Shown here: piece after piece, positions 23,137-33,547 of the stretch | Position numbering within the stretch: the stretch's first letter is position 1 | Layout: each line of letters opens with the position of its first letter | Assembly (NCBI GenBank): GCA_036390995.1 | Contig: DASWAT010000131.1 | Coordinates: 1 to 61,707, forward strand | Origin: DASQQQ01 sp036390995 | GTDB lineage: Bacteria > Actinomycetota > UBA4738 > HRBIN12 | Length of the DNA stretch: 61,707 nt | Direction of reading: 5' to 3' | Made by a program: the position numbers and the translations under genes | The notes under the pieces: model-generated | What the model was told of the DNA's origin: nothing | The model's database searches: none | Seen by the model: the letters and a program-made list of their open reading frames with translations, nothing else

Positions 23137-24279
23137 ATGAACGGCGACGTCCGGCGCGAGTGGTTCGAGAAGGACTACTACCAGGTCCTCGGCGTCGCGA
23201 AGAACGCCCCGCATGCCGAGATCAAGAAGGCCTACCGCAAGCTTGCGCAGAAGTATCACCCAGACGCGAATCCCGAGGACAAGGCCGCCGAGGAGCGGTT
23301 CAAGGAGATCTCCGCCGCCTACGACGTCGTGGGTGACGAGGTGAAGCGCAAGCAGTACGACCAGGTCCGCGAGATGGCGTCCTCGGGCTTCGGCCCGGGA
23401 GGCTTCTCGGGGGCGGGCGCTTCGGGCGGCTCGGGGCGCCGGGTGCGCTTCGAGGACGTCGGTTTCGGCGGAGCCGGAGACCTCGGCGATCTGTTCAGCG
23501 TGTTCACCGGCGGGGCCGGTGGTCGAGTCCGCCCCGCCCGAGGCGCTGATCTGGAGACCGAAGTCCGCGTTTCGTTCGACCAGGCGATCCAAGGCACGAC
23601 CGTCCCGGTGCGGATCCAGGGCCCCGCCCCATGCCCCCGTTGCGGCGGGACCGGCGCGGAGCCCGGAACGTCTCCGGTCACCTGCCCGCAGTGTGGCGGA
23701 ACCGGGGCGGTGAGCGTGAACCAAGGCTTCTTCCAGATGTCGCAGACCTGTCCGCGCTGTCACGGGAGCGGGCGTGTGGTCGAGCATCCGTGCACCACCT
23801 GCCGGGGATCGGGCAACGTCCGCACCACCCGGAGCTTCCAGGTGAAGATCCCGGCAGGCGTGAAGGAGGGTGCGAGGATCCGCCTGGCGGGAAAGGGCGA
23901 GCCCGGACCGGCCGGCGGGCAGCCCGGGGACCTGTACGTGGTGGTCCGCGTAGCCCCCCACAAGTTGTTCGGGCGCAAGGGGAACGACCTCACGGTCACC
24001 GTTCCCATCACGTTCGCGGAGGCCGCGCTCGGTGCGAACGTGGGCGTGCCCACCCTGAACGGGGTCGTCACCCTGAAGGTGCCTGCCGGCACACAGAGCG
24101 GGCAAATCTTCCGTGTCCGGGGTAAGGGCGCGCCGAAGAAGGCCGGCCGGGGAGACCTGCTCGTGACGGTCGAGGTGGAGGTGCCGAAGAAGCTCTCCCG
24201 CGAGGAGAAGCAGATCCTGCGGCAGTTGAAGGACCTCGAGACGGAGTCGCCGAGGAAGCGGCTAGGCGTCGAGGCGTGA
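23137..24279 (+). CDS. dnaJ: Chaperone DnaJ (Hsp40, type I)
   Basis: 380 aa. It stimulates the DnaK ATPase and delivers substrates. The J-domain (about 12-78) has DYYQVLGVAKNA, KKAYRKLAQKYHPDANPED and the HPD triad. A Gly/Phe-rich linker follows. The zinc domain carries four CxxCxGxG units (CPRCGGTG, CPQCGGTG, CPRCHGSG, CTTCRGSG). The C-terminal beta-domains have IPAGVKEGARIRLAGKGE and GTQSGQIFRVRGKG. The gap to grpE is 10 bp with GAGGAGG before ATG. Confidence 0.98.
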   Translation: MNGDVRREWFEKDYYQVLGVAKNAPHAEIKKAYRKLAQKYHPDANPEDKAAEERFKEISAAYDVVGDEVKRKQYDQVREMASSGFGPGGFSGAGASGGSGRRVRFEDVGFGGAGDLGDLFSVFTGGAGGRVRPARGADLETEVRVSFDQAIQGTTVPVRIQGPAPCPRCGGTGAEPGTSPVTCPQCGGTGAVSVNQGFFQMSQTCPRCHGSGRVVEHPCTTCRGSGNVRTTRSFQVKIPAGVKEGARIRLAGKGEPGPAGGQPGDLYVVVRVAPHKLFGRKGNDLTVTVPITFAEAALGANVGVPTLNGVVTLKVPAGTQSGQIFRVRGKGAPKKAGRGDLLVTVEVEVPKKLSREEKQILRQLKDLETESPRKRLGVEA

Positions 24280-24292
24280 TCGGGAGGACGAC

Positions 24293-24715
24293 GTGACGAG
24301 GAGCGACGAACGAGCGGAACGGCCGGAGGACCGAGCCGTCTACATCATCAGCGTGGCGGCGGAGCTTGCCGGCGTCCATCCGCAGACCCTGCGCATCTAC
24401 GAGCGTAAGGGGCTGCTTCGGCCCAAGCGCACCTCCGGGAACACCCGGCGCTACTCGGAGCGGGACATCCGGCGGCTCCAGCTGATCCAGGAGCTCACGC
24501 AGGACCAGGGGGTCAACCTGGCGGGCGTGAAGATGATCATGGAGATGCAGCGCGAGCTGGAGGAGCTCCGGCGGCGCACGGCCGAGCTCGAGATCGAGCT
24601 TCGCCGAGTGCGACGGGGGCGGCCGGTGCCGCTCGGTCCGTCTACGGCCAGCGTGGACATCGTTCCGGTTCGCACGGTGGTGTCCTTCCCGTGGGTCCGG
24701 CAGGTGCGGACGTGA
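24293..24715 (+). CDS. hspR: Heat-shock repressor HspR, MerR family
   Basis: 140 aa. The winged-helix DNA-binding domain (about 16-85) has YIISVAAELAGVHPQTLRIY, then ERKGLLRPKRTSGNTRRYSE and a C-terminal coiled coil (MEMQRELEELRRRTAELE). It ends with about 30 non-coil residues. It is the likely ligand of the HAIR site in front of dnaK, giving autoregulation of the whole operon. GTG start; its stop overlaps the first acetyltransferase (GTGA). Confidence 0.95.
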   Translation: MTRSDERAERPEDRAVYIISVAAELAGVHPQTLRIYERKGLLRPKRTSGNTRRYSERDIRRLQLIQELTQDQGVNLAGVKMIMEMQRELEELRRRTAELEIELRRVRRGRPVPLGPSTASVDIVPVRTVVSFPWVRQVRT

Positions 24716-25272
24716 CCGAGCTGACCGGCGCTCTCGTGGTGCTCCGCCCGTTCCGCCCCGACGAGCTTGAGGCCCTTGTGGCGGTGCGGAAGCGGGAGCC
24801 GGCGTTCATGGGAGACGGCTCGCGGACACCGGAAGAGGCCCTGCGACGTCGGATCGCGACTTCGGGCACCGCGACCCGCCACGAGATCTTCTTCGCTATC
24901 GAGGCCGACGGCCGACTGGTCGGCGAGATCCAGGGCCGCCGATCCGCCGAGGCGCTCCCTCCGGGCGTCTTCGAGCTTGGCATCGAGGTCTACGACGCAT
25001 CGGATCGGGGAAGAGGGTACGCATCCGAAGCGATCTCGCTGCTGTCGTCCCATCTGTTCGAGTGCGAGGGGGCCCACCGCGTCCAGGCGTCGACCGATCT
25101 CGAGAACGGACCGATGCGCAGGGTGCTCGAACGCCTGGGCTTTGCCTTCGAGGGCGTGCTGCGCGGCTTCATGCCGACCGCAGCGATGCCTCGTGACTAC
25201 GCGATGTATGCGATCACCTCGTCGGATCGGCGCGAGCGAGCCGGATCTGGACCGGGGGTGGTTCGGCCGTGA
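24712..25272 (+). CDS. GNAT acetyltransferase, RimJ/RimL-like (copy 1)
   Basis: 186 aa. The GNAT fold starts VVLRPFRPDELEALVAVRKR. The acetyl-CoA loop reads DRGRGYASEAISLL (Q/RxxGxG/A type), and the C-terminal half has VQASTDLENGPMRRVLERLGF and FEGVLRGF, as in RimJ/RimL N-terminal acetyltransferases. GTG 24712 overlaps the hspR stop by 4 nt. Its end overlaps copy 2 by 4 nt, so it is a true operon member. The substrate is unknown. A possibility is acetylation of ribosomal, chaperone or aminoglycoside-like targets during stress. Confidence 0.85.
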   Translation: MTELTGALVVLRPFRPDELEALVAVRKREPAFMGDGSRTPEEALRRRIATSGTATRHEIFFAIEADGRLVGEIQGRRSAEALPPGVFELGIEVYDASDRGRGYASEAISLLSSHLFECEGAHRVQASTDLENGPMRRVLERLGFAFEGVLRGFMPTAAMPRDYAMYAITSSDRRERAGSGPGVVRP

Positions 25273-25798
25273 CGGCGATCCGGAGCGGCGCGGTGACGCT
25301 TCGATCCTTCCGCCCGAACGAGTTCGACGTCTTGTGGCGTGCGGTGCGTTCGGCCGAACCCACGGTGGCCGTGGGCAGGGTCGTGATGGACGAGCTTCGC
25401 GAACGGGTTGCGTCCTCGGGTCAGATGACGGACCGCGAGATCCTGTTCGCGATCGAGGCGGACGAGCGCTTGGTCGGATCGATCCAGGCCTACCGGGACC
25501 AGCTGCCCATCGGCGTCTTCGGGATCGGCATCGACGTGTTCGATCCCGCGGATCGCGGCAAGGGCGTCGGAAGGGAGGCCGTGGCACTCCTGGTCTCGCA
25601 CCTGTTCGCGATGGAGGCGGCACGGCGGATCGAGGCCGGCACGGCCTCGGACAACGCGCCCATGCGACGCGTGCTGGAACACCTCGGATTCGTGCAGGAG
25701 GGCATCCTCCGGCGCTGGTATCCGTCGGACGACGGGGAAGGCACCGACTGCGTGATGTACGGGATGACGAAGAACGACTGGGAGTACGCGAAGCACAC

Positions 25799-25817
<19 letters not shown>
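25269..25817 (+). CDS. GNAT acetyltransferase, RimJ/RimL-like (copy 2)
   Basis: 182 aa, clearly paralogous to the preceding gene. Shared blocks include TLRSFRPNEFDVLW, DREILFAIEADERLVGSIQA, DRGKGVGREAVALLVSHLF and RIEAGTASDNAPMRRVLEHL; the CoA loop here is RGKGVG. The pair looks like a tandem duplication that has since diverged. GTG 25269 overlaps copy 1 by 4 nt, and the end overlaps clpB by 19 nt. It therefore lies inside the heat-shock operon. Substrate unknown. Confidence 0.85.
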
Positions 25818-28390
<2,573 letters not shown>

Positions 28391-28430
28391 GGGACGCCGG
28401 GGCGAGCTTGGAAGCGGGACCGGCAGGCGC

Positions 28431-28436
28431 TAGGGT
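28431..28436 (+). promoter_or_regulatory. -10 box of the PspC-LiaF cluster, leaderless
   Basis: TAGGGT exactly 6 nt before the GTG start of the PspC gene. Transcription should start on the GTG. Confidence 0.45.
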
Positions 28437-28442
28437 GTCGGC

Positions 28443-28859
28443 GTGTCCGTGACACCCCCGCCGCCTCCGCCTCACCCCGAGGCCACGCGCCTGTTGCGGC
28501 GCAGCCGAACCGACCGGGTCATCGCGGGTGTGTGCGGCGGTGTCGGCCGCTACCTCGGCGTCGACTCGGTACTGATCCGGATCGCATTCGTGGTCCTGGC
28601 CGTCGCCGGCGGGAGCGGGGTCCTCCTCTACATCATCGGGTGGATCGTGATGCCCGAGGAACGGGAGGGCGAGGACGTCGGCCGGTCGCGCCCGCCGAGC
28701 GCCGACACGGCGCGCCTCGTGTTCGGGGGGGCGCTGATCGCGATCGGCGTGCTACTTCTCCTCGGCCTCACGATCCCGCGGATCGGCAAGTACTTCTGGC
28801 CCCTCATCCTGATCGCGATCGGGGTGGCGATCATCGTGCAGGCATCGTCCCGCCGATGA
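28443..28859 (+). CDS. PspC-domain membrane protein
   Basis: 138 aa. A Pro-rich cytoplasmic N-terminus is followed by the PspC domain (about 18-75), with LRRSRTDRVIAGVCGGVGRYLG and the membrane helix VLAVAGGSGVLLYIIGWIVMP. After a polar linker, two more helices (about 88-134) match a LiaF-type TM module (RLVFGGALIAIGVLLLLGL, YFWPLILIAIGVAIIV). PspC proteins sense or respond to envelope stress. GTG start behind a leaderless promoter; ATGA overlap with the next gene. Confidence 0.85.
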   Translation: MSVTPPPPPPHPEATRLLRRSRTDRVIAGVCGGVGRYLGVDSVLIRIAFVVLAVAGGSGVLLYIIGWIVMPEEREGEDVGRSRPPSADTARLVFGGALIAIGVLLLLGLTIPRIGKYFWPLILIAIGVAIIVQASSRR

Positions 28860-29503
28860 CCGGTCTTCCGGCGCCCCCGCCTTCGCCTCCTACGCGGCGA
28901 CAGGGCTTCCAGCCCGGCCGGCTGCTGTTCGGCCTGATCGTCGTCGCGGTCGGCATGGGGTGGCTGCTCCAGGCCTTCGACGTGACCGAGGTCCCGTGGG
29001 ACGTGATCCTGCCCTCGGTCCTGATCCTCATCGGGGTCGTGCTCGTCGCTACCGCCGGGTGGGGCGGCGGCCAAGGCGGGCTGATCACGCTCGGGATCGT
29101 GCTCACGGTGGTGCTCCTGGCGGGCACGGTGGTGGACGTGCCGTTCCGCGGTGGCGTGGGCGATCGGACCTACACGCCGGTGACCGCGACGGGTCGCACC
29201 TACGAGCTGGCGGTAGGCAACCTCACCCTCGACCTGACCGACAGCGGACTGCCGACCCCGGTCCCGAGCCGGATCGGGATCGAGGCGCACGTGGGGGTCG
29301 GCCAGCTCCTGGTGATCGTGCCGGCCAGCTTCGTGTCCGTGGACGTCCACGCCAAGGCGGGCATCGGCCAGACGAACGTGTTCGGCCGAACCCAGAGCGG
29401 GTTCGGTGTCGACTATCGCTCTCAGGGGACCAACGACTCGGCGCCGCTGCTCCACCTCGAGCTGTCGGTGGGGATCGGTCAAGTTGAGGTCCGCCGTGTC
29501 TGA
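28856..29503 (+). CDS. LiaF-like membrane protein
   Basis: 215 aa. A Pro-rich start is followed by three hydrophobic segments (RLLFGLIVVAVGMGWLLQAF; VILPSVLILIGVVLVATAGW; LITLGIVLTVVLLAGTVV). The C-terminal domain (about 95-215) is beta-strand-rich, with the alternating pattern of the DUF2154/LiaF cell-wall-stress domain (LAVGNLTLDLTD, IEAHVGVGQLLVIVP, VDVHAKAGIGQTNVFG). The domain usually faces outside and takes part in antibiotic-stress signalling. It overlaps PspC by 4 nt and the next small gene by 8 nt. No kinase/regulator pair is adjacent. Confidence 0.8.
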   Translation: MTGLPAPPPSPPTRRQGFQPGRLLFGLIVVAVGMGWLLQAFDVTEVPWDVILPSVLILIGVVLVATAGWGGGQGGLITLGIVLTVVLLAGTVVDVPFRGGVGDRTYTPVTATGRTYELAVGNLTLDLTDSGLPTPVPSRIGIEAHVGVGQLLVIVPASFVSVDVHAKAGIGQTNVFGRTQSGFGVDYRSQGTNDSAPLLHLELSVGIGQVEVRRV

Positions 29504-29690
29504 CCAGGGCACGAACCGCGCGGCGCTCGTGTGGGGGATCTTCTTCGTCGTGGCGGGCGTGGGATTCCTCCTCGACCGGCTCGACGTGTGGAACCTCCGG
29601 GTCCGGTACCTGATCCCATTGCTGCTGATCGCCCTCGGCGTCGCGATCCTTCTGGGGGGGCGCGGCGCCCGCTCGTCCGGCCCTTCGTAG
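29496..29690 (+). CDS. Small membrane protein, LiaF-TM-like
   Basis: 64 aa. Two helices separated by a short polar turn (LVWGIFFVVAGVGFLLDRL; YLIPLLLIALGVAILLG) match the transmembrane module found at the start of LiaF-type proteins and in the two genes upstream. GTG 29496 overlaps the LiaF-like stop by 8 nt and has GAGG about 6 nt upstream; a TTG 12 nt earlier is the alternative. Probably part of the same envelope-stress unit. Confidence 0.65.
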   Translation: MSDQGTNRAALVWGIFFVVAGVGFLLDRLDVWNLRVRYLIPLLLIALGVAILLGGRGARSSGPS

Positions 29691-29736
29691 CCGCTGCTTG
29701 CTACACCCCTCACCGGGGTGGTCCGATACCTCCGAC

Positions 29737-30420
29737 ATGGAGGTCCTGTTCTTCGTCCTGATAGCGCTGGTAGCCGCGGCCGCCGCCTACCTTTCCTACT
29801 ACCTGAAGCAGAAGCGGCGGCAGGAGCTGGCCACGATGGCCCGCCAGCTCGGTCTCGAGTACTCGCCGCAGGACGGGCTTGGGTGTCTGGCGCTTCCGTT
29901 CGCGCTGTTCACCAAGGGTGACGGACGCGGGACCGAGAACGTGATCTGGGGGAGGTGGCAGGACACCCCGATCCGCGAGTTCGACTACTGGTACTACGAG
30001 GAGTCGACGGACTCGAAGGGCAACCGGACGAAGACGTACTACCGGTTCTCGTGCGCGGTCACCGAGATCGAAGCGGCCTGCTCGCCCCTCACGATCGCCC
30101 GCGAGAACGTGCTGACGCGGATCGCCGACCACGTGGGCCTGCCTGACATCGAGTTCGAGCTCGACGAGTTCAATCGGGCGTTCAACGTGAAGTGCAAGGA
30201 CCGCAAGTTCGCGAACGACTTCATCGACCAGCGGATGATGCGCTGGCTGCTGCAGACCGACCACGCGTTCCAGTTCGAGGTGTGCGCGAAGTGGCTGCTG
30301 TGCTTCAGCAAGCGCCGTCGCCCGCTCGACCTGGTTCCGCTGCTCGGCACGGCCCAGCGGTTCCGCGGGCAGGTGCCTGGGGTGGTTTTCGAACTGTACG
30401 GCACCGGGGCCAGCCGGTAG
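29737..30420 (+). CDS. Membrane-anchored protein of unknown function next to LemA
   Basis: 227 aa. One N-terminal helix (about 2-22) is followed by a short basic stretch (KQKRRQELATMARQLGLEYS) and a soluble alpha/beta domain of about 190 residues. That domain has WGRWQDTPIREFDYWYYEE, YYRFSCAVTEIEAACSPL and a late CAKWLLCFSKRRRP. The pattern resembles DUF3137-like proteins with a type I membrane anchor, but I cannot name the family with certainty. It follows the LiaF-like genes and precedes lemA by 34 bp. A membrane-quality or protein-display role is only guesswork. Confidence 0.6.
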   Translation: MEVLFFVLIALVAAAAAYLSYYLKQKRRQELATMARQLGLEYSPQDGLGCLALPFALFTKGDGRGTENVIWGRWQDTPIREFDYWYYEESTDSKGNRTKTYYRFSCAVTEIEAACSPLTIARENVLTRIADHVGLPDIEFELDEFNRAFNVKCKDRKFANDFIDQRMMRWLLQTDHAFQFEVCAKWLLCFSKRRRPLDLVPLLGTAQRFRGQVPGVVFELYGTGASR

Positions 30421-30454
30421 GCTCGGGGCGAGCAGCGAAGAGGAAGGATCCGTC

Positions 30455-31186
30455 ATGATCGTGCTCTGGATCGTTCTGGGTGTGGTGGTACTGGCGGCCT
30501 TCGGCGCCGTCGTCTCGTACAACCGCTTCGTCTCCCAACGACAGCTCATCAAGGACTCGTGGGCGAACATCGACACCGAGCTCCGGCGCCGGTACGACCT
30601 CATCCCGAACCTCGTGGAGACGGTGAAGGGCTACGCGGCGCACGAGCGCGGCGTGTTCGAGGAGGTCACGCGGGCACGGGCAGCGGCCGTGTCGGCCACC
30701 GGAACGCCGGCCGAGCAAGCCGCAGCCGAGGGGCCGTTCGTCGCCGCCCTGCGACAGCTGTTCGCGGTAGCCGAGAACTACCCCGACCTGAAGGCGAACC
30801 AGAACTTCCTGGCGCTGCAGCAGGAGCTGTCGAACACGGAGGACCGGCTGCAGACCGCCCGGCGCTTCTACAACGCGAACGTCCGCGACTACAACCAGCG
30901 GGTCCAGTCGTTCCCCTCGAACGCGATGGCGAGCATGTTCCACTTCGAGGTGGCCGATTTCTTCGAGATCCCCGACGCGATGCGCGAGGCGGGGCCGCCG
31001 CAGGTGAACTTCACGCAGCCCGGGCCGTCGGTCTCGTTCGGGGCGCCGGGGACGCCGGCCTCCGAGCGTTCGGCGGGCCCCGAAGCGGCACCGGCTCCGG
31101 CCGCGCCGACTCCGGCCGCTCCGGCTCCGCCGCCACCACCACCGCCGCCGGGGACCGGGCCTCCGGGTCAGCCACAAGGGTCCTAG
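30455..31186 (+). CDS. LemA family protein
   Basis: 243 aa. N-terminal helix (MIVLWIVLGVVVLAAFGAVV) and then the LemA helical bundle: YNRFVSQRQLIKDSWANIDT, ELRRRYDLIPNLVETVKGYA, LSNTEDRLQTARRFYNANVRD and FHFEVADFFEIP. The C-terminal 60 residues are Pro/Ala-rich with a run of nine Pro, an extension many LemA proteins lack. A ribosome-binding site (GAGGAAGG) precedes ATG. LemA proteins are membrane-associated and of unclear role. Its TAG stop overlaps the convergent MFS gene's stop (CTAG), leaving no room for a terminator. Confidence 0.92.
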   Translation: MIVLWIVLGVVVLAAFGAVVSYNRFVSQRQLIKDSWANIDTELRRRYDLIPNLVETVKGYAAHERGVFEEVTRARAAAVSATGTPAEQAAAEGPFVAALRQLFAVAENYPDLKANQNFLALQQELSNTEDRLQTARRFYNANVRDYNQRVQSFPSNAMASMFHFEVADFFEIPDAMREAGPPQVNFTQPGPSVSFGAPGTPASERSAGPEAAPAPAAPTPAAPAPPPPPPPPGTGPPGQPQGS

Positions 31187-32487
31187 ACGGCCCGCTCCGG
31201 ACCGACGACCGCCGGACCGCACCCCTCGAGGAGGGTTGCGCGCCGGACGTCCGTGGTGAACCCTGCCCAGACCGCGGCGTAGCCGAGGGCGATCGCGCCG
31301 AGGCCGATCGCGGTGGGGCGGGGGCCGAACCGGACGGCCGACCAGCCCGTCAGGATGCTGGAGACCGTGAGGGTGAGCGTGATCAACGCTCCGTCGAACG
31401 CGAAGATCCGGCCTCGGATCCGGTCGGGAACGGTTCGCTGCAAGCCGTACGAAGACAGCGTCCACTGCGCCCCGCCGCCCAGATGGGCCACGCCCACGGC
31501 GAGCGAGGCCAGGAACAGCGACGGCGCGACGCCGAGGACCGCGTAGGCCACGCCGAAGATCATCAGCGACAGGCCGATCGTCGAGAACAGTCGCCGGTCC
31601 TCGGGACCCATCATCCGCCGGGCCGCGAACGGGCCGATCAGCGCCCCGACCCCCCGCGCCGACATGAGGATGCCGATGCCGATCTCGCCCCGATGGAACA
31701 CCTCCTGCGCGAACACCGAGATGAGGATCAGTACGCCGGCGCCCAGGCCGAACCCCGCCTTCACCGACAGCAACGCCAGCACGCGGTGATCCTTCTTCGC
31801 GTAGCGCACCGTCTCGAGGGTGGCCTGCACGATGCCGAGCCGCTCGGATCCGGCCTCGTCCCGCTCCTCCGAGAACCGGCGGCGAACTTGCGCGATCAGC
31901 ATGCCGGAAAGGGCGAACGATCCGGCGTCGACCAGGAATGCGATGTTCCGCCCGAGGGTGGCCGCCACGATCCCGCCGAGCGCAGCGCCGACCGCGAGCA
32001 TCGTGCCCCACAGCGAGCCGGCGAGGGCGTTCGCGGTCACCAGGTCCTCCGGTTCAACCAGGTTCGGCAGTGAGGCCTCGGTCGCGGGGTCGAAGGCGGC
32101 CGTGAACGACGAGATCGTCGCGAGCAGGAGATAGGCGAGCCAGACGGAGTTCGCGTCGCGCACGAACAGGAAGCCTAGGCACAGGCCCGCCCGTACCAGG
32201 TCGCAGACCACCATGAGCCATTTGCGGTTCAGCCGGTCGACGAGGTGTCCACCGATCGGCGACATGAGGAAGAACGGGATCTCCTGGGCCGCGATCAACA
32301 GGCCCAGGGAGATCGCCGAGCCGGTGGCATCCAGAACCAGCCCGAAGAGGGCGACCAGCAGGAACCAGTCGCCGCCCAGGGAGATCACCGAGGCGACGTA
32401 GAGCGTGCGGAAATCGCGGTTACGCCGGAGCAGCGAAACGCTGGCCCGGATCCCCCCTTCGACCTCGACCGGCTCGCGCGATGCCAC
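31183..32487 (-). CDS. MFS transporter (MFS_3-like exporter)
   Basis: 434 aa with about 12 hydrophobic helices. Motif-A-like loop GGHLVDRLNRKWLMVVCDLVR follows helix 2, and helix 1 reads FRTLYVASVISLGGDWFL. The central loop (about 200-225) is charged (RRRFSEERDEAGSERLG). The pattern matches the EntS/MFS_3 branch that exports siderophores, drugs or lipids, driven by proton gradient. Substrate unknown. GTG start, with a TAGTCT box 11 nt upstream. It reads toward lemA and shares its last bases with that gene's stop. Confidence 0.85.
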   Translation of the reverse strand: MASREPVEVEGGIRASVSLLRRNRDFRTLYVASVISLGGDWFLLVALFGLVLDATGSAISLGLLIAAQEIPFFLMSPIGGHLVDRLNRKWLMVVCDLVRAGLCLGFLFVRDANSVWLAYLLLATISSFTAAFDPATEASLPNLVEPEDLVTANALAGSLWGTMLAVGAALGGIVAATLGRNIAFLVDAGSFALSGMLIAQVRRRFSEERDEAGSERLGIVQATLETVRYAKKDHRVLALLSVKAGFGLGAGVLILISVFAQEVFHRGEIGIGILMSARGVGALIGPFAARRMMGPEDRRLFSTIGLSLMIFGVAYAVLGVAPSLFLASLAVGVAHLGGGAQWTLSSYGLQRTVPDRIRGRIFAFDGALITLTLTVSSILTGWSAVRFGPRPTAIGLGAIALGYAAVWAGFTTDVRRATLLEGCGPAVVGPERAV

Positions 32488-32498
32488 CGCGGTTTGCC

Positions 32499-32504
32499 AG
32501 ACTA
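32499..32504 (-). promoter_or_regulatory. -10 box of the MFS gene
   Basis: TAGTCT on the minus strand, 11 nt before the GTG start. The mRNA would have a leader of a few nt at most. Confidence 0.35.
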
Positions 32505-32597
32505 CCGGGAAACGCCTATTGGGGAACGCCCGAACACGGTGGAGTCAGGGCTGCCGCCGGGGCGCCCGACGGACGTGACCCGAGGAGGGTGAGACCG

Positions 32598-33506
32598 ATG
32601 GAGCTCGGATACGGCAAGCCCCTGTACATCCTGGCGTTCGACCACCGGGGGTCGTTCCAGAAGAAGTTCTTCGGCGTGACCGGGACGCCCTCGGCCGAGG
32701 AGGCCGCACGGATCTCGGACGCGAAGGGCGTGATCTTCGAGGGTCTCCTGCACGCGCTCGACGAGGGCATGGACCGGGAGGCGGCCGGCGCACTGGTGGA
32801 CGAGCAGTTCGGCGCAGACATCGCCCGCAAAGCGAAGGTCGACGGGCTGACACTCGCGATGCCGGTCGAGAAGAGCGGGCAGGACGAGTTCGACTTCGAC
32901 TACGGAGAGGACTTCGGCGCGCACATCGAGCAGTTCGACCCCTCGTTCTCGAAGGTGCTGGTCCGGTTCAATCCCGAGGGCGACGCGGAGATGAACGCGC
33001 GCCAGGCCGAGCGGCTGAAGCGGCTGTCGGACTGGCTCCACGAGCGGGATCGACGGTTCCTGTTCGAGCTCCTCGTACCCGCCGAGCCGCACCAGCTCGA
33101 CGCGGTGGGCGGCGACGCCGCGGCGTACGACACGGACGTTCGCCCCGGGCTGATGCGCAGGTCCATCGCCGCCCTGCAGGACGGCGGGGTCGAGCCCGAC
33201 ATCTGGAAGATCGAGGGGATCGACCGGCGGGAGGACTGCGGGGTCATCGCCGCCCAGTGCCGCTCCGGCGAGGGTCGGGCGAACGTCGCGTGTGTGGTGC
33301 TGGGGCGTGGAGCCGACGACGCCGCGGTGGACCACTGGCTCCGGATGGGCAGCGGGGTGCCCGGCTACATCGGGTTCGCCATCGGCCGGACGATCTGGTG
33401 GGATCCGCTGAAGGCCTACGTGGACGGCAACGCAGGACGCGACGAGGCGTCGAAGCGGATCGCCGCGAACTACCGGCGGTTCGTCGACATGTACCAGCAG
33501 CGGTAG
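32598..33506 (+). CDS. DUF2090 protein, IolC C-terminal-like class I aldolase
   Basis: 302 aa. It starts MELGYGKPLYILAFDHRGSF, the hallmark of the DUF2090 (DhDNase) domain. In many bacteria this domain is fused behind the IolC kinase and cleaves 2-deoxy-5-keto-gluconate 6-phosphate. Further blocks are LVPAEPHQLD, DIWKIEGIDRREDCGVIAAQ, CVVLGRGAD and GFAIGRTIWWDPL. The domain stands alone here and no inositol gene is nearby, so the substrate may be another ketose phosphate. ATG 32598 has GAGGAGGG upstream. A GCCGC/GCGGC hairpin about 10-25 bp after the stop may end the transcript before purA. Confidence 0.75.
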   Translation: MELGYGKPLYILAFDHRGSFQKKFFGVTGTPSAEEAARISDAKGVIFEGLLHALDEGMDREAAGALVDEQFGADIARKAKVDGLTLAMPVEKSGQDEFDFDYGEDFGAHIEQFDPSFSKVLVRFNPEGDAEMNARQAERLKRLSDWLHERDRRFLFELLVPAEPHQLDAVGGDAAAYDTDVRPGLMRRSIAALQDGGVEPDIWKIEGIDRREDCGVIAAQCRSGEGRANVACVVLGRGADDAAVDHWLRMGSGVPGYIGFAIGRTIWWDPLKAYVDGNAGRDEASKRIAANYRRFVDMYQQR

Positions 33507-33532
33507 CGCGCCGAGCCGCTTCCGGCGGCGAC

Positions 33533-33538
33533 TAGACT
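33533..33538 (+). promoter_or_regulatory. -10 box of the purine operon at purA
   Basis: TAGACT 9 nt before the purA ATG, with no ribosome-binding site in between. This is the likely start of the pur transcript. Confidence 0.45.
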
Positions 33539-33547
33539 CTTGCCGTC

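Noticed and set aside
24767..25798. Long 5' extension of clpB in the same frame
   Set aside because: It runs through both acetyltransferases in another frame and has Arg/Ser/Pro-rich composition. ATG 25799 gives the normal ClpB N-terminus.
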